This document shows, piece after piece, positions 1 through 8,770 of a DNA stretch of 64,000 nt. The translations under genes were made by a program, and so were the position numbers. Each line of letters begins with the position of its first letter. Position 1 is the first letter of the stretch. The notes under the pieces are model-generated. The model had not been told where the DNA came from, did not search any database, and saw only the letters and a program-made list of their open reading frames with translations. The stretch comes from an uncultured Opitutia bacterium (GTDB lineage: Bacteria; Verrucomicrobiota; Verrucomicrobiia; Opitutales; Opitutaceae), in contig CAIPAH010000014.1 of the NCBI GenBank assembly GCA_903862955.1, positions 1-64,000 of the forward strand. Direction: 5' to 3'.

Positions 1-2532
1 CTCGGCCTCCTGGTAGGCGCCGAGGAAGCTGCCCGAGTCGTCGCGCGACATGCCGAGGCAGGTCTGCGTGAGGTCGTTCGTGCCGAAGCTGAAGAACTCG
101 GCGCCCTTGGCGATTTCGTCGGCGGTGAGGGCGCCGCGCGGGACTTCGATCATGGTGCCGACCGAATATTTGATCTTCACTTTCTTCTCGGCCTGGACCT
201 TGGCGGCGACCTCGTGAACGAGCGCGACCTGGAGATCGAGCTCCTTCTTGAAGCCGACGAGCGGGATCATGATTTCCGGGTGGGCCTTGAAGCCGGCCTT
301 GGTGGCGTCGGCGGCGGCCTCGAGGACGGCGCGCGCCTGCATCGCGGTGATCTCTGGGTAGCGGATGCCGAGGCGACAGCCGCGGAAGCCGAGCATGGGG
401 TTGAACTCATGCAGCTCGTGCACGCGCTGCTCGATCTTCTCGACCGCGATCCCGAGTTTTTTCGCGAGGTCGGCCTGCGACTCCTTGGTGTTCGGGAGGA
501 ACTCGTGGAGCGGCGGGTCGAGAAAGCGGATCGTCGCGGGAAATCCGTTCAGCGCCTTGAAGATGCCGAAGAAGTCTTCGCGTTGATACGGGAGGAGCTT
601 GGCGAGCGCCGTTTCGCGGGCCGGGGTGCTGTCGGCGAGGATCATTTCCCGCATCGCGTCGATGCGGTTGCCCTCGAAGAACATGTGCTCGGTGCGGGTG
701 AGGCCGATGCCGATGGCGCCGAACGCCATGGCGTTGCGGGCCTGCTCGGGCGTGTCGGCGTTGGTGCGGACGGAGAGCTTCGTGGCCTGGCTGCACCACT
801 TCATCAGCTGGGCGAAACTCTTGAATTTCTCGGTGGCCTGCGCGTCCTTGTCGCCGTGCAGGAGGCCGGCGATGATCTCGGACGGCGCGGTGGGAATCTG
901 GCCGCCGTAAACCGCGCCGGTCGTGCCGTCGATGGAGAGGAAATCCCCCTCGGCGAACGTCTGGCCGGAGATGGTGGCGACCTTTTTGTCGTAGTCGATC
1001 GAGACGCCGGCGGCGCCGCAGACGCAGACCTTGCCCATCTGGCGGGCGACGAGGGCGGCGTGCGAGCTGACGCCGCCGCGCGCGGTGAGGATGCCCTCGG
1101 CGGCGATCATGCCGCGGAGATCCTCGGGGGAGGTTTCGACGCGCACGAGCAGGACCTTCTCGCCCTTGCCCGCAGCGACGACCGCGCGGTCGGCATTGAA
1201 GTAGATCTTGCCGGTGGCGGCGCCCGGGCCGGCGGGGAGGCCGGTGGCGATGATCTTGGCCTTCCTGACGTCGGCGAGGTTGAAGATCGGGGCGAGGAGC
1301 TGCTCGAGCTGGTCGGCCGGGTTGCGGAGGATGGCCGTGCGCCAGTCGATGAGTTTCTCCTTCACCATATCGATGGAGAACTTGAGCGCGGCGGCGGCGG
1401 TGCGCTTGCCGTTGCGCGTCTGGAGCATGAACAACTTGCCGTCCTGGATCGTGAACTCGATGTCCTGGACGTCCTTGAAATGCTTCTCGAGCGTGGCGCG
1501 AACCTTGAGGAGCTCGGCGTAGGACTCGGGCATCTGCTTCTTGAGCTCGAGCACGGGCTCGGGCGTGCGGACGCCGGCGACGACGTCTTCGCCCTGCGCG
1601 TTGATGAGGAACTCACCGTAGAATTCGTTCGTGCCGTTGGCGGGATTGCGCGTGAACGCGACGCCGGAGCCGGACTTGTCGCCGGTGTTGCCATAGACCA
1701 TGGCCTGCACGTTGACGGCGGTGCCCCACTCGGAAGGAATGTTGTATTTCGCGCGGTAAACCTTGGCGCGGTCGTTCATCCAGGAGCCGAAGACGGCGCC
1801 GGCGGCGCCGCGCAGCTGGTCCCACGGATCGTTGGGGAACACGTGGCCGGTGCGCTCTTTGACGAGAGCCTTGAAGCGGACGACGAGCTCGCGCTGGTCG
1901 GCGGCGGTCAGCTCGCTGTCGACGATGTCCTTGTGATAGACCTCATGCTTGAAGTTGTGGATGACGGTCTCGAACGGCTCGTGATCCTCGTTTTCCTTCT
2001 TCTGCACGCCGAGGACGACGTCGCCATACATCTGGATGAAGCGGCGGTAGCAGTCCCAGGCGAAACGCTCGTTCTTGGTCGCGGCGGCGAGGGAGAGGAC
2101 GGTCTGGTCGTTGAGGCCGAGGTTGAGGATCGTGTCCATCATGCCCGGCATCGAGTCGCGGGCGCCGGAGCGGACGGAGACGAGGAGGGGGAACCCGACG
2201 GCGTCGCCGAACTTGTAGCCCATGATGCGCTCCATGTTCTTCATGCCGGCGTCCATCTGCGCCTGCAGGGCCGCGGGATAGGTGCGCTTGTGGGCGTAGA
2301 AATAGGTGCAGACCTCGGTCGTGATGGTGAAGCCCGGGGGCACGGGGAGGCCGATGCGGGTCATCTCGGCGAGATTGGCGCCCTTGCCACCGAGGAGCGG
2401 CTTCATGCCGCCGTTGCCATCGGCTTTGCCGGCGCCCCAGGAGTAGACGTATTTTAGAGCCTTGGCGGCGGGTTTCTTCGCGGAGGATTTCGCCTTGGCG
2501 GCGACTTTCTTAGCTTTGGATTTGACGGCCAT
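1..2532 (-). CDS. ppdK: Pyruvate, phosphate dikinase, 3' end beyond the left edge
   Basis: Interconverts pyruvate, ATP and phosphate with PEP, AMP and pyrophosphate in the cytosol. Reading leftwards from the ATG at 2532, 844 codons stay open to base 1, so only the last part of the C-terminal PEP/pyruvate barrel is missing. An ATP-grasp domain (about residues 30-370, with [10 protein letters not shown]) is followed by the phosphohistidine domain ([16 protein letters not shown], catalytic His near residue 489) and the TIM barrel ([12 protein letters not shown], then SFGTNDLTQ near the edge). The first ~27 residues are an unusual Lys/Ala-rich extension ([12 protein letters not shown]...) before the normal start of the family. 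The gene stands alone, with 191 bp before the next gene. The long open frame on the opposite strand is a GC-rich shadow. Confidence 0.96.
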   Translation of the reverse strand, partial: MAVKSKAKKVAAKAKSSAKKPAAKALKYVYSWGAGKADGNGGMKPLLGGKGANLAEMTRIGLPVPPGFTITTEVCTYFYAHKRTYPAALQAQMDAGMKNMERIMGYKFGDAVGFPLLVSVRSGARDSMPGMMDTILNLGLNDQTVLSLAAATKNERFAWDCYRRFIQMYGDVVLGVQKKENEDHEPFETVIHNFKHEVYHKDIVDSELTAADQRELVVRFKALVKERTGHVFPNDPWDQLRGAAGAVFGSWMNDRAKVYRAKYNIPSEWGTAVNVQAMVYGNTGDKSGSGVAFTRNPANGTNEFYGEFLINAQGEDVVAGVRTPEPVLELKKQMPESYAELLKVRATLEKHFKDVQDIEFTIQDGKLFMLQTRNGKRTAAAALKFSIDMVKEKLIDWRTAILRNPADQLEQLLAPIFNLADVRKAKIIATGLPAGPGAATGKIYFNADRAVVAAGKGEKVLLVRVETSPEDLRGMIAAEGILTARGGVSSHAALVARQMGKVCVCGAAGVSIDYDKKVATISGQTFAEGDFLSIDGTTGAVYGGQIPTAPSEIIAGLLHGDKDAQATEKFKSFAQLMKWCSQATKLSVRTNADTPEQARNAMAFGAIGIGLTRTEHMFFEGNRIDAMREMILADSTPARETALAKLLPYQREDFFGIFKALNGFPATIRFLDPPLHEFLPNTKESQADLAKKLGIAVEKIEQRVHELHEFNPMLGFRGCRLGIRYPEITAMQARAVLEAAADATKAGFKAHPEIMIPLVGFKKELDLQVALVHEVAAKVQAEKKVKIKYSVGTMIEVPRGALTADEIAKGAEFFSFGTNDLTQTCLGMSRDDSGSFLGAYQEAE

Positions 2533-2723
2533 GGTAGGAGGGGGTTCGCGATTGAAAATTAGCGGCGCGATGCAGACGCGCAGGGAAAGATGGGACAGCC
2601 GGCGCATGGCGCTGTCAATCGCGCAGCCCGTTGGGAATGTGTCCTAACCGCTGCTAATCGCCCTCAGAAACAGGGCTGGTAGTCGTGGGCTGGCCGCCCC
2701 CGTGCAGAACGCCGCCGGGCGGC
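2533..2723. other. Intergenic region upstream of ppdK
   Basis: Contains the ppdK leader and the downstream end of the small membrane gene. A short GCCGCC/GGCGGC self-complementary run lies just after that gene's stop, but its loop is too small for a convincing terminator. No further gene is supported here. Confidence 0.5.
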
Positions 2724-2960
2724 TTACTTCTGCGCCGCGCGGTAGGCGCGAAAAACGACCCGGAACATCTGCAGGGCCAGCCAGAATACGCCGGTCAGGC
2801 AGGAGGTCCCGATGGCGGCCCAGAGCGCGATCATCCGCGGATTGGTCGAGGGCACGTGCGACTTCAGCACGCCGAACATGAAGGCGAAAAATGCGACCAC
2901 CAGCACGAGGTCGACGAGCAGGCTGGCGGGCGAGGTGAACTTTTCTTCGGACTGGGCCAT
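2724..2960 (-). CDS. Small two-helix membrane protein of unknown function
   Basis: A 78-residue protein. A short polar N-terminus (MAQSEEKFTS) is followed by two hydrophobic segments (about residues 14-33 and 45-67) and a basic end (FRAYRAAQK), as in small inner-membrane proteins. I start it at the ATG at 2960. Longer upstream reading would translate an intergenic inverted repeat and looks non-coding. It lies downstream of the aminopeptidase gene in the same direction, but the repeat separates them, so co-transcription is uncertain. I do not recognise a family. Confidence 0.6.
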   Translation of the reverse strand: MAQSEEKFTSPASLLVDLVLVVAFFAFMFGVLKSHVPSTNPRMIALWAAIGTSCLTGVFWLALQMFRVVFRAYRAAQK

Positions 2961-3004
2961 GGAGAAAGGGAGAGCGGGAACCCGGGGCTTGTCCACGGAA
3001 AATT

Positions 3005-3113
3005 TGCCCACGGAACACACGGATGACACGGAATCCAATCGATTCCTAGGTCGACCCACGGAGGGCCGGCCGGGCTTGGCTTGGTTCTGTGTCGTCCGTG
3101 TGTTCCGTGGGCA
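3005..3113. repeat. Long imperfect inverted repeat with 9-nt internal period
   Basis: The left arm at 3005-3033 and right arm at 3085-3113 are 29-nt reverse complements with only two mismatches. Each arm is built from a roughly 9-nt unit of the form CACGGAACA / CACGGATGA / CACGGAA. Inside the 51-nt spacer is a second perfect hairpin, GGAATC-CAATC-GATTCC (3030-3046). The element would form a long stem-loop in the RNA between the aminopeptidase gene and the small membrane gene. A related element lies at 8576-8672. Confidence 0.85.
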
Positions 3114-3123
3114 GAACAATAAC

Positions 3124-4401
3124 TTACAGCGTCTTCGGGATGGCCGCGGTCAGGTTCTCGGGGGCGCCGGACGTCACGAGCACGTTGTCCTCGATGCGCA
3201 CGCCGCCCAGGTGGAGGAGGGACTCGGCCAGCGGCCAGTTGACGCAATCGCGGAAGCGCTCGCGGCGTTTCGGGTCATTGAGCAGCGCCGGGATGAAGTA
3301 GAGCCCGGGCTCGACAGTAACGACGTAGCCGGGGGCAAGCGGCAGGTCCATCCGGAGGGTGGCGAGGCTGGCGCGGGGCGACTTGGTGCGCCCGGGCAGC
3401 ATCCCGCTGCCGTCGCGCACGCCGAGGCCGACCATGTGACCGAGACCGTGCGGAAAAAAGAGCGTGTGCGCCTCCTGCTCGACGAGGGATTCGGCCGAGC
3501 CGCGCATCACCCCGAGGCTTATGAGGCCGGCGGTCATTTCAACGGCGGCGGCGAGATGGATTTCGCGCCACTCGGCACCGGGCACGCAGCGGGCCACCGC
3601 GTGTTCTTCGGCGGCGAGGACGACTTGGAAGAGGTCGCGTTGAAAAGCCGAGGGCGTGCCGACCACATACGTGCGCGTGACGTCGGTCATGTAGCGGTCG
3701 ATTTCGGCGCCGGCGTCCACGAGCAGGAAATCCCCGGCCTGCGCGACGCGCGCGCTCGGTGTCGAGTGCAGGATCGCCGAATTCGCGCCGAGGCCGACGA
3801 TGCTGCCGTAACCCGGCCGCGTGCCGCCGGCGCGGAAGAACTCCGCCTCGAGTTCGATTTGCAGCGCCCGCTCGGTCAGGCCCGGACGCAGGATGGAACG
3901 CAATTTCGCGTAGCCCGCGGCGGTGGCGATGGCCGTCCGGCGAAGCAGGGCGATTTCCGTGGCGTCCTTGACGCGTCGGGCGTGCAGCAGCTGCTCGCGT
4001 GCGCGCAGCGTGGCCTTGCCGTCGGCCACGACGCCGCGCAGGGGCGCGCCGAGCATCGCGATGGGCCGGCCGCGGCGGGTGGTGAGCCAGGGTTCGAGCG
4101 TGGCGACAGAAGCGCCGGGCAGCTGCGCGCGGCCTTCCCAGACGATCTCGCCCTCGGTGATGTCGGGCACGAACGAAACCCACCCGGCCCGATCGCCGTC
4201 GCGCGGATCGAAGGCGACAACGCCGCCGGGGCATTCGTGGGCGGCGAGGTAAAAATACTCCGCGTGCGAACGGAAGGGGTAAGTTTGGTCGCTGCCCTCA
4301 GGCAGCGGCACCGGTTCGCCGGCACCGACCAGGAGCAGGGTATCGCCGAGGTTGAGCGCGGCCGCGGTGCGGGCTCGCCGGTCGGAAAGAAACGTGGACA
4401 T
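3124..4401 (-). CDS. pepP: Xaa-Pro aminopeptidase-type metallopeptidase (M24B)
   Basis: Cytosolic pita-bread metallopeptidase expected to remove an N-terminal residue before proline. It has the AMP_N-type N-terminal domain (Y-P-F-R-S...FYLAAHECPGGV) and the M24 catalytic domain with the dinuclear metal ligands: Asp in VDAG (about residue 229), Asp in MTDVTR (about 240), His in HGLGHMVGLG (about 322), Glu in TVEPGLYF and Glu in GVRIEDNVLV. The 425 residues fit the family. I use the ATG at 4401; a GTG at 4410 is in frame and has a better-spaced GGAG, so the start may be three codons earlier. The gene is transcribed toward the small membrane gene. The symbol is by family resemblance. Confidence 0.88.
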   Translation of the reverse strand: MSTFLSDRRARTAAALNLGDTLLLVGAGEPVPLPEGSDQTYPFRSHAEYFYLAAHECPGGVVAFDPRDGDRAGWVSFVPDITEGEIVWEGRAQLPGASVATLEPWLTTRRGRPIAMLGAPLRGVVADGKATLRAREQLLHARRVKDATEIALLRRTAIATAAGYAKLRSILRPGLTERALQIELEAEFFRAGGTRPGYGSIVGLGANSAILHSTPSARVAQAGDFLLVDAGAEIDRYMTDVTRTYVVGTPSAFQRDLFQVVLAAEEHAVARCVPGAEWREIHLAAAVEMTAGLISLGVMRGSAESLVEQEAHTLFFPHGLGHMVGLGVRDGSGMLPGRTKSPRASLATLRMDLPLAPGYVVTVEPGLYFIPALLNDPKRRERFRDCVNWPLAESLLHLGGVRIEDNVLVTSGAPENLTAAIPKTL

Positions 4402-4433
4402 GCGTGCCACGCTGCTCCGATGGCCTCCCGCAG

Positions 4434-4466
4434 GAAATAAAAAAAACGCCCGCGGGAAGGCGGGCG
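4434..4466 (-). terminator. Intrinsic terminator after the PEP-CTERM gene
   Basis: On the minus strand a perfect 7-bp GC stem (CGCCCGC/GCGGGCG, 4447-4453 with 4460-4466, 6-nt loop) is followed at once by a run of eight T and further T-rich sequence down to 4434. It lies 20 bp past the stop of the PEP-CTERM gene and just before the aminopeptidase gene, so it separates the two units. Confidence 0.9.
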
Positions 4467-4485
4467 CGACCGTGGCGGAACCGAC

Positions 4486-5238
4486 TCAGGCGGCCGCGCG
4501 CGGACGGCGGCGGACGAAGCGCAAGCCCAGGCAGCCGAGGCCGAGGGCCAGCGTTGCGTAGGTGGAAGGCTCTGGAACCGCGATGATCGCGAGCGTCACG
4601 TCGTCGATCTGCCAGTTGCGCGTACCGATTCCGCCGCTGCCGTCCGTGCCGTAGATTCGAAACGTGACCGGCGTGTCAGTGGCCCAAGTCGTAGTGGCGA
4701 ATGAAATGCTGGCCAACGCCCAGTTCCCGTCAGGCGTGACGCTGGTTGTGCCCAGCTGGGTAAAGTTGCTCGTAAAATTATCCGTGCTGGCCACCAGCGT
4801 CAGCGTCGAGGGTCCTGCGCCCCCGCCGCCGGGCTTGCTGCGTGAGCCCAGCTCGAAATACGAGGTTTGCAGCGCGTAACCCGAGCTCGGTGCCAAGGTG
4901 AATTCAAAGTAGGTTGCACTGGGATCGGCGGCATCGGTGAGCGTATTGATCGGACCGGCGAAGCTTTGCACCTCAACGGAGGCGTTGTGGACGCCTGATG
5001 CGGCGCCGTGCAAACCGGTATAGCCGGTGGAGGCTGGAGCCGTCGGAGAGAATGCCGGCGTATACCCGGAGTCGAAGTTGAACGCCGTGATTACCCCGCC
5101 AGTCACATTGCTCGAGAGCTGCGTGGGCGTACCGGTCCCAGACCCGAAATTCCAGTACACATTGGTTTGGGCTTGGAGACCCACCGCGGCCAAACCGAGC
5201 GAAACGAACACGACCGAGAGGCGTAAGATGTGTTTCAT
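4486..5238 (-). CDS. PEP-CTERM sorting domain protein
   Basis: A 250-residue exported protein. It has an N-terminal signal peptide (MKHILRLSVVFVSLGLAAVG, cleavage likely after LQA) and a Ser/Thr/Gly-rich body with beta-sandwich character. The C-terminal PEP-CTERM signal has the VPEPST motif, a hydrophobic helix (ATLALGLGCLGL) and a basic tail (RRRPR). Such proteins are processed by exosortase and tied to exopolysaccharide in Verrucomicrobia and other Gram-negatives; no exosortase gene is in this window. It ends at a strong terminator, and the AT-rich upstream region probably holds its promoter. The specific role is unknown. Confidence 0.9.
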   Translation of the reverse strand: MKHILRLSVVFVSLGLAAVGLQAQTNVYWNFGSGTGTPTQLSSNVTGGVITAFNFDSGYTPAFSPTAPASTGYTGLHGAASGVHNASVEVQSFAGPINTLTDAADPSATYFEFTLAPSSGYALQTSYFELGSRSKPGGGGAGPSTLTLVASTDNFTSNFTQLGTTSVTPDGNWALASISFATTTWATDTPVTFRIYGTDGSGGIGTRNWQIDDVTLAIIAVPEPSTYATLALGLGCLGLRFVRRRPRAAA

Positions 5239-5736
5239 GATTCAGCGGGTTTTCAGGATCGGAAATTTGGCTGCAGAAGGCGAGGTGCAAATTATCTGCA
5301 ATTTATGTAAATACCGTCTGGGGTGAACTATCTATAAGCTCAAATGGCGACTGGCTAAGGGATAACAGTGTATTGGCGGGCCTTGCGGTTCCCAAACCGG
5401 GTCCGGCGGTGATTACTTAGCGGTCCTTTCGTGCGCTGAAATGAGGAGAATTTTTGAGCGGAATCGTGACCGCGCTGAGCGGAGAAGGAGCCACAGCCCG
5501 TCACAACGGGGACAAATGGCGTTGGCGGCGATTGCGGGTCAGCGGCGGCTATCCTCCGCGCGAATTCCTAGCGAGTCGGGCGGGCGCGACGGCACTCCGG
5601 GTCCGCCGATGCGGGCGCGACCACGGTGACTATTCAGTTGCGGGGCGGTTTTCCGCTTTACGTCAACGGCCGGGAGCGCAGGAGTGCTGGCTTACCCTGC
5701 GTCGAAGGGACGCGCCCGATTTCTTAGCCCACTCAC
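5239..5736. other. Intergenic region of about 500 bp
   Basis: Lies between the divergent PEP-CTERM gene and the sugar operon. Bases 5280-5345 are AT-rich and probably contain the PEP-CTERM promoter. The right half is GC-rich with short open frames on both strands, none with recognisable protein features. Bases 5600-5725 read as a weakly protein-like C-terminus (TTVTIQLRGGFPLYVNG) without any plausible start, perhaps a gene remnant. No RNA gene is seen. Confidence 0.4.
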
Positions 5737-6810
5737 ATGAAAAAAGTCCGACTTGGTTTCATTGGCACCGGCAACATGGGTCAGATGGCGCACCTGCGCA
5801 ATTATCTGACCCTCCCCAACTGCGAGGTCGTCGCGATGGCGGAATTGCGACCGCAGCTCGCGGCGCAGGTCGCCAAGCACTGGAACATCCCGGAGGTGTA
5901 TGCCACCGACGCGGAGCTCCTCGCGAAGGCCAAGGTGGACGCGCTGGTCGCGATCCAGTGCTTCTGGTTCCACGGCGGCCTGTTGCCGGCGGTGATTGCG
6001 GCGGGCAAGCCGATCATGATCGAGAAGCCCCTCGCGCAAAGCGTCGAGATCGCCGAAAATCTCACGGCCCTGTCCAAGAAGCACCAGGCGCCGATCTACG
6101 TCGCCTACCACAAGCGCAGCGACCTCGCTTCCGTGGCCGCGGCAGAAAAGATCCGCGAATGGAAGGCCTCGGGCAAATTCGGCAAGCTGCGCTACATCCG
6201 CGTCACGATGCCGCCGGGCAAGTGGGACGCCGAGGGTTTCTCCACCCGCATCGTCACCGACGAGAAATACCCGGACATGAAGGCCGACGCGCCGCCGGCG
6301 GGCTTTGATGAGCAGGGAGCGAAGCGGAATTTCGAGTTGGTGAACTTCTACATTCACCAGATCAACCTCCTGCGCTATCTGCTGGACGAGGACTTCAAGG
6401 TCACGGTCGCCGACGCCAACGGCCAGTACATGGGCATCCGTTCTACCAGCGGCGTGTCGGGTATCCTCGAGATGGCGCCCTATCACACGACCCAGGACTG
6501 GCAGGAGTCGGCCTTGGTCGGTTTTGACAAGGGCTACCTCAAGCTCGAGCTGCCGGCGCCGATGGTGATCGACCGTCCGGGCAAGCTGCAGATCTTTGAG
6601 GATCTTGGCGGCACCGAGACGCCGAAGCTCATCGAGCCGGTTTTTGCGCCGTGGCACGCGATGCGCTCGCAGGCCGCGAATTTCCTGCGGGCTGTCGCCG
6701 GCGAAAAAACGCCGCTCTGCACCGCCGAGGATGCAACCAAAGATCTCGAGATCGCACGCGACTTCCTGCTCCTCCAGCAGAAGGGCGCGGGCATCAAGAT
6801 GAGTTTCTAA
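5737..6810 (+). CDS. Gfo/Idh/MocA family oxidoreductase
   Basis: NAD(P)-dependent sugar or cyclitol dehydrogenase, 357 residues. The N-terminal Rossmann fold begins at residue 4 with GFIGTGNMGQ. The family motif EKPL (MIEKPLAQS, about residue 92) and the conserved Lys in AYHKRS follow. The C-terminal alpha/beta domain has the His of NFYIHQINLLRYL. It is first in a tight cluster with two sugar isomerase/epimerase genes (27-bp gap, then a 4-bp overlap), a typical arrangement for catabolism of inositol-like or keto-sugars. The substrate cannot be told from the sequence. Confidence 0.9.
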   Translation: MKKVRLGFIGTGNMGQMAHLRNYLTLPNCEVVAMAELRPQLAAQVAKHWNIPEVYATDAELLAKAKVDALVAIQCFWFHGGLLPAVIAAGKPIMIEKPLAQSVEIAENLTALSKKHQAPIYVAYHKRSDLASVAAAEKIREWKASGKFGKLRYIRVTMPPGKWDAEGFSTRIVTDEKYPDMKADAPPAGFDEQGAKRNFELVNFYIHQINLLRYLLDEDFKVTVADANGQYMGIRSTSGVSGILEMAPYHTTQDWQESALVGFDKGYLKLELPAPMVIDRPGKLQIFEDLGGTETPKLIEPVFAPWHAMRSQAANFLRAVAGEKTPLCTAEDATKDLEIARDFLLLQQKGAGIKMSF

Positions 6811-6837
6811 CCCCAATTTAGTTCCACGTTTTTCCCC

Positions 6838-7680
6838 ATGAATATCAACCGACTCGGTCTCAACACCGTCTCCATCAAGTTTACCCACCTCGAGGAAATG
6901 GCCGCCGCCGCTGCCGGCGCGGGCTTTCGCACCATTGAGTGCCCGCTCGACCAAATCCGGAGGGAGCTCGCGAAGGGGATGACCCCGGCGCAGGCCAAGG
7001 CCATCATCAACGGCCACAAGCTCACGGTCTCGGGCGGCTTCAACCAGAACCTCGTCGGCCTCGGCACCTCGGCCGAGATCAAGAAGAGCCAGGACGAACA
7101 CGTCGCGAACGCCGAGCTGATCGCCCAGCTGGGCGGCAACATGATGGTGGTCGGCACCGACTACATCAACTGGCCGTCCTCGAAGGAAGTGCCCAACGTG
7201 ATCGAGCGCATGGCCGAGGCCGCCAAGGGCGTCGCTGACCGCATCAAGCCGACCGGCGTCACAATGGCGATCGAGTTCAACTGGGGCATGGTGAAGACCT
7301 TCCTCTCGGTGGTGGAGATCGCGAAACGTTCCGGGGCGTCCAACGTCGGCGTCCTGTTCGATCCCGCGCACTTCCACTGCACGCCCAGCAAGACCGAACA
7401 CGTCACCGCGGAGACCGCGAAGTGGATCAAGCACGTGCACGTGGACAACATGCCGATGACGCCGGCCGAGACGACCGACTGCAACACGGCCCGCCTGCTG
7501 CCCGGCGATCCCGCGAGCGCCTACGACCTGGTCGAACTGTTCGGCCGCTTTGAGAAGCTTGGCTACAAGGGCAACTACGCGATCGAGATGTTCAACGACG
7601 AGCTCTGGGCCATGCCGCCCGCGGCCGCCGCCAAGAAGATGTTCGATGCGATGCAAACCGTTTTTTCCAAACTCCCATGA
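6838..7680 (+). CDS. Sugar phosphate isomerase/epimerase (TIM barrel, AP endonuclease 2 family)
   Basis: A 280-residue xylose-isomerase-like TIM barrel. Likely metal ligands occur in the usual strands: Glu in MAIEFNWGM, Asp and His in LFDPAHFHC, His in HVHVDN and Glu near the end in YAIEMFND. It is related to IolE, IolI and hydroxypyruvate isomerase and is expected to epimerise or isomerise a sugar intermediate. It sits between the oxidoreductase and a second barrel gene that starts at its stop codon (ATGA), so the three are surely co-transcribed. The substrate is unknown. Confidence 0.88.
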   Translation: MNINRLGLNTVSIKFTHLEEMAAAAAGAGFRTIECPLDQIRRELAKGMTPAQAKAIINGHKLTVSGGFNQNLVGLGTSAEIKKSQDEHVANAELIAQLGGNMMVVGTDYINWPSSKEVPNVIERMAEAAKGVADRIKPTGVTMAIEFNWGMVKTFLSVVEIAKRSGASNVGVLFDPAHFHCTPSKTEHVTAETAKWIKHVHVDNMPMTPAETTDCNTARLLPGDPASAYDLVELFGRFEKLGYKGNYAIEMFNDELWAMPPAAAAKKMFDAMQTVFSKLP

Positions 7681-8564
7681 GCACCCCCGCCAAAACCAAG
7701 ACCGGTGGCTTTCCCATCGGCATCCGGATGACCGGTGAATTTGACAAGCTGCCGGCCGCCGACGTGGCAAAATGGGCCACCACGAACGGCTTCAGCTGCA
7801 TCGACGTCGGCGCCGCGCGGCTGCCGCATGTGCCTGCCTTCCAGAAGGGCGGGCTGCCGATCGGCACGATCGATCTCTTCGGGCCGGAATGGTCCGGCAT
7901 GCTCTCGGCCGACGCCGGCCGGCGCAAGGCGACCGTCGCGCTCGGGCAGAAGATGATCCGCGAGAGCGCGGCGGCGGGCGTGAAACTGTTCTTCATCGTC
8001 ATGCTGGCGGAGGATGAAAAGCTCCCGCGCAAGGACACGTTCGGCTACATGGTCGAGACCTACGGCCAGTTGCGCGACGTGCTGAAGGAGACGAAGACGA
8101 AGCTGTCCGTCGAAGGCTGGCCGGGCTGCAACGCCCAGTGCTGCACGCCCGAGTCGTATCGCGCGTTCCTCAAGGAGATGAATTCGCCGTCGTATGGCAT
8201 CAATTACGACCCGTCGCACCTGCTGCGCATGGGTATCGACCCGGTGCGCTTCATCCAGGAGTTCGCGCCGCACGTCGTGCACGTGCACGGCAAGGACACG
8301 TTCGTCGACCCGGAGCGCCTCTACAACCTCGGCACCGAGCAGGCGCCGGTGTTCGCCGCGGGCCTGCCGTGGGGCGGCTCGTTCTGGCGCTACACGATCC
8401 CGGGCGACGGCGCCGCGCCGTGGAAGAAGATCTTCACCACACTGAAATCGGTGAAATACGGCGGCTACGTTTCGATCGAACTCGAGGACGTGACCTACAA
8501 CGGCACCGTCGCGGGCGAGAAACGCGGCTTCCTCGCCGCGCGGAAATTCCTGCAGTCGGTCTGA
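7677..8564 (+). CDS. Second sugar phosphate isomerase/epimerase-like TIM barrel
   Basis: A 295-residue barrel that overlaps the previous stop by 4 bp. Likely metal-site residues are Glu in LSVEGWPG, Asp in INYDPSHLLRMG, His in VVHVHGKDT and Glu in VSIELEDVTY. Family members handle inosose, ketose or keto-sugar intermediates. Two different barrels beside one Gfo/Idh/MocA enzyme suggests oxidation of a sugar at one carbon followed by isomerisation, as in inositol-like routes. An inverted repeat begins 12 bp after the stop. Confidence 0.86.
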   Translation: MSTPAKTKTGGFPIGIRMTGEFDKLPAADVAKWATTNGFSCIDVGAARLPHVPAFQKGGLPIGTIDLFGPEWSGMLSADAGRRKATVALGQKMIRESAAAGVKLFFIVMLAEDEKLPRKDTFGYMVETYGQLRDVLKETKTKLSVEGWPGCNAQCCTPESYRAFLKEMNSPSYGINYDPSHLLRMGIDPVRFIQEFAPHVVHVHGKDTFVDPERLYNLGTEQAPVFAAGLPWGGSFWRYTIPGDGAAPWKKIFTTLKSVKYGGYVSIELEDVTYNGTVAGEKRGFLAARKFLQSV

Positions 8565-8575
8565 GCCCGAGTTTC

Positions 8576-8672
8576 ACCGCGAAGGACGCGAAGAGGGCGA
8601 AGCGAATCCCGGCCGGAGAGATCCGATCGGGAAACGCGACGGTCACTTCGCGTTCTTTGCAATCTTCGCGGT
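8576..8672. repeat. Imperfect inverted repeat of the 9-nt period family
   Basis: The left arm at 8576-8602 (ACCGCGAAGGACGCGAAG then AGGGCGAAG) and right arm at 8646-8672 are reverse complements at about 21 of 27 positions. As in the element at 3005-3113, the arms are made of a repeated unit of about 9 nt (GCGAAGGAC / GCGAAGAGG / GCGAAG). It lies directly after the sugar operon and before the TPR gene, so it may act as an RNA hairpin or transcription end, though no U-tract follows. Confidence 0.8.
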
Positions 8673-8770
8673 AAATTTTGGGTCCGTTAAACCTGGGCGG
8701 TGGGAAAACGGAGGCTTGTCGTTGCCGGGCGGGCTTCCAACTTCGAGGCGTGCCCGGGGCTACTCCACCT

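Noticed and set aside
214-2457. Long open frame on the plus strand opposite ppdK
   Set aside because: It is the reverse-strand shadow of the PPDK gene in GC-rich DNA. It is low-complexity (Asp/Glu/Gly/Leu/Arg) with no domain.
5692-7770. 692-codon minus-strand frame across the sugar operon
   Set aside because: It covers two well-supported plus-strand enzymes and has a shadow composition. The same applies to the frames opposite the GHL6-like gene (16353-18041) and opposite the GH31 gene (38762-40660).
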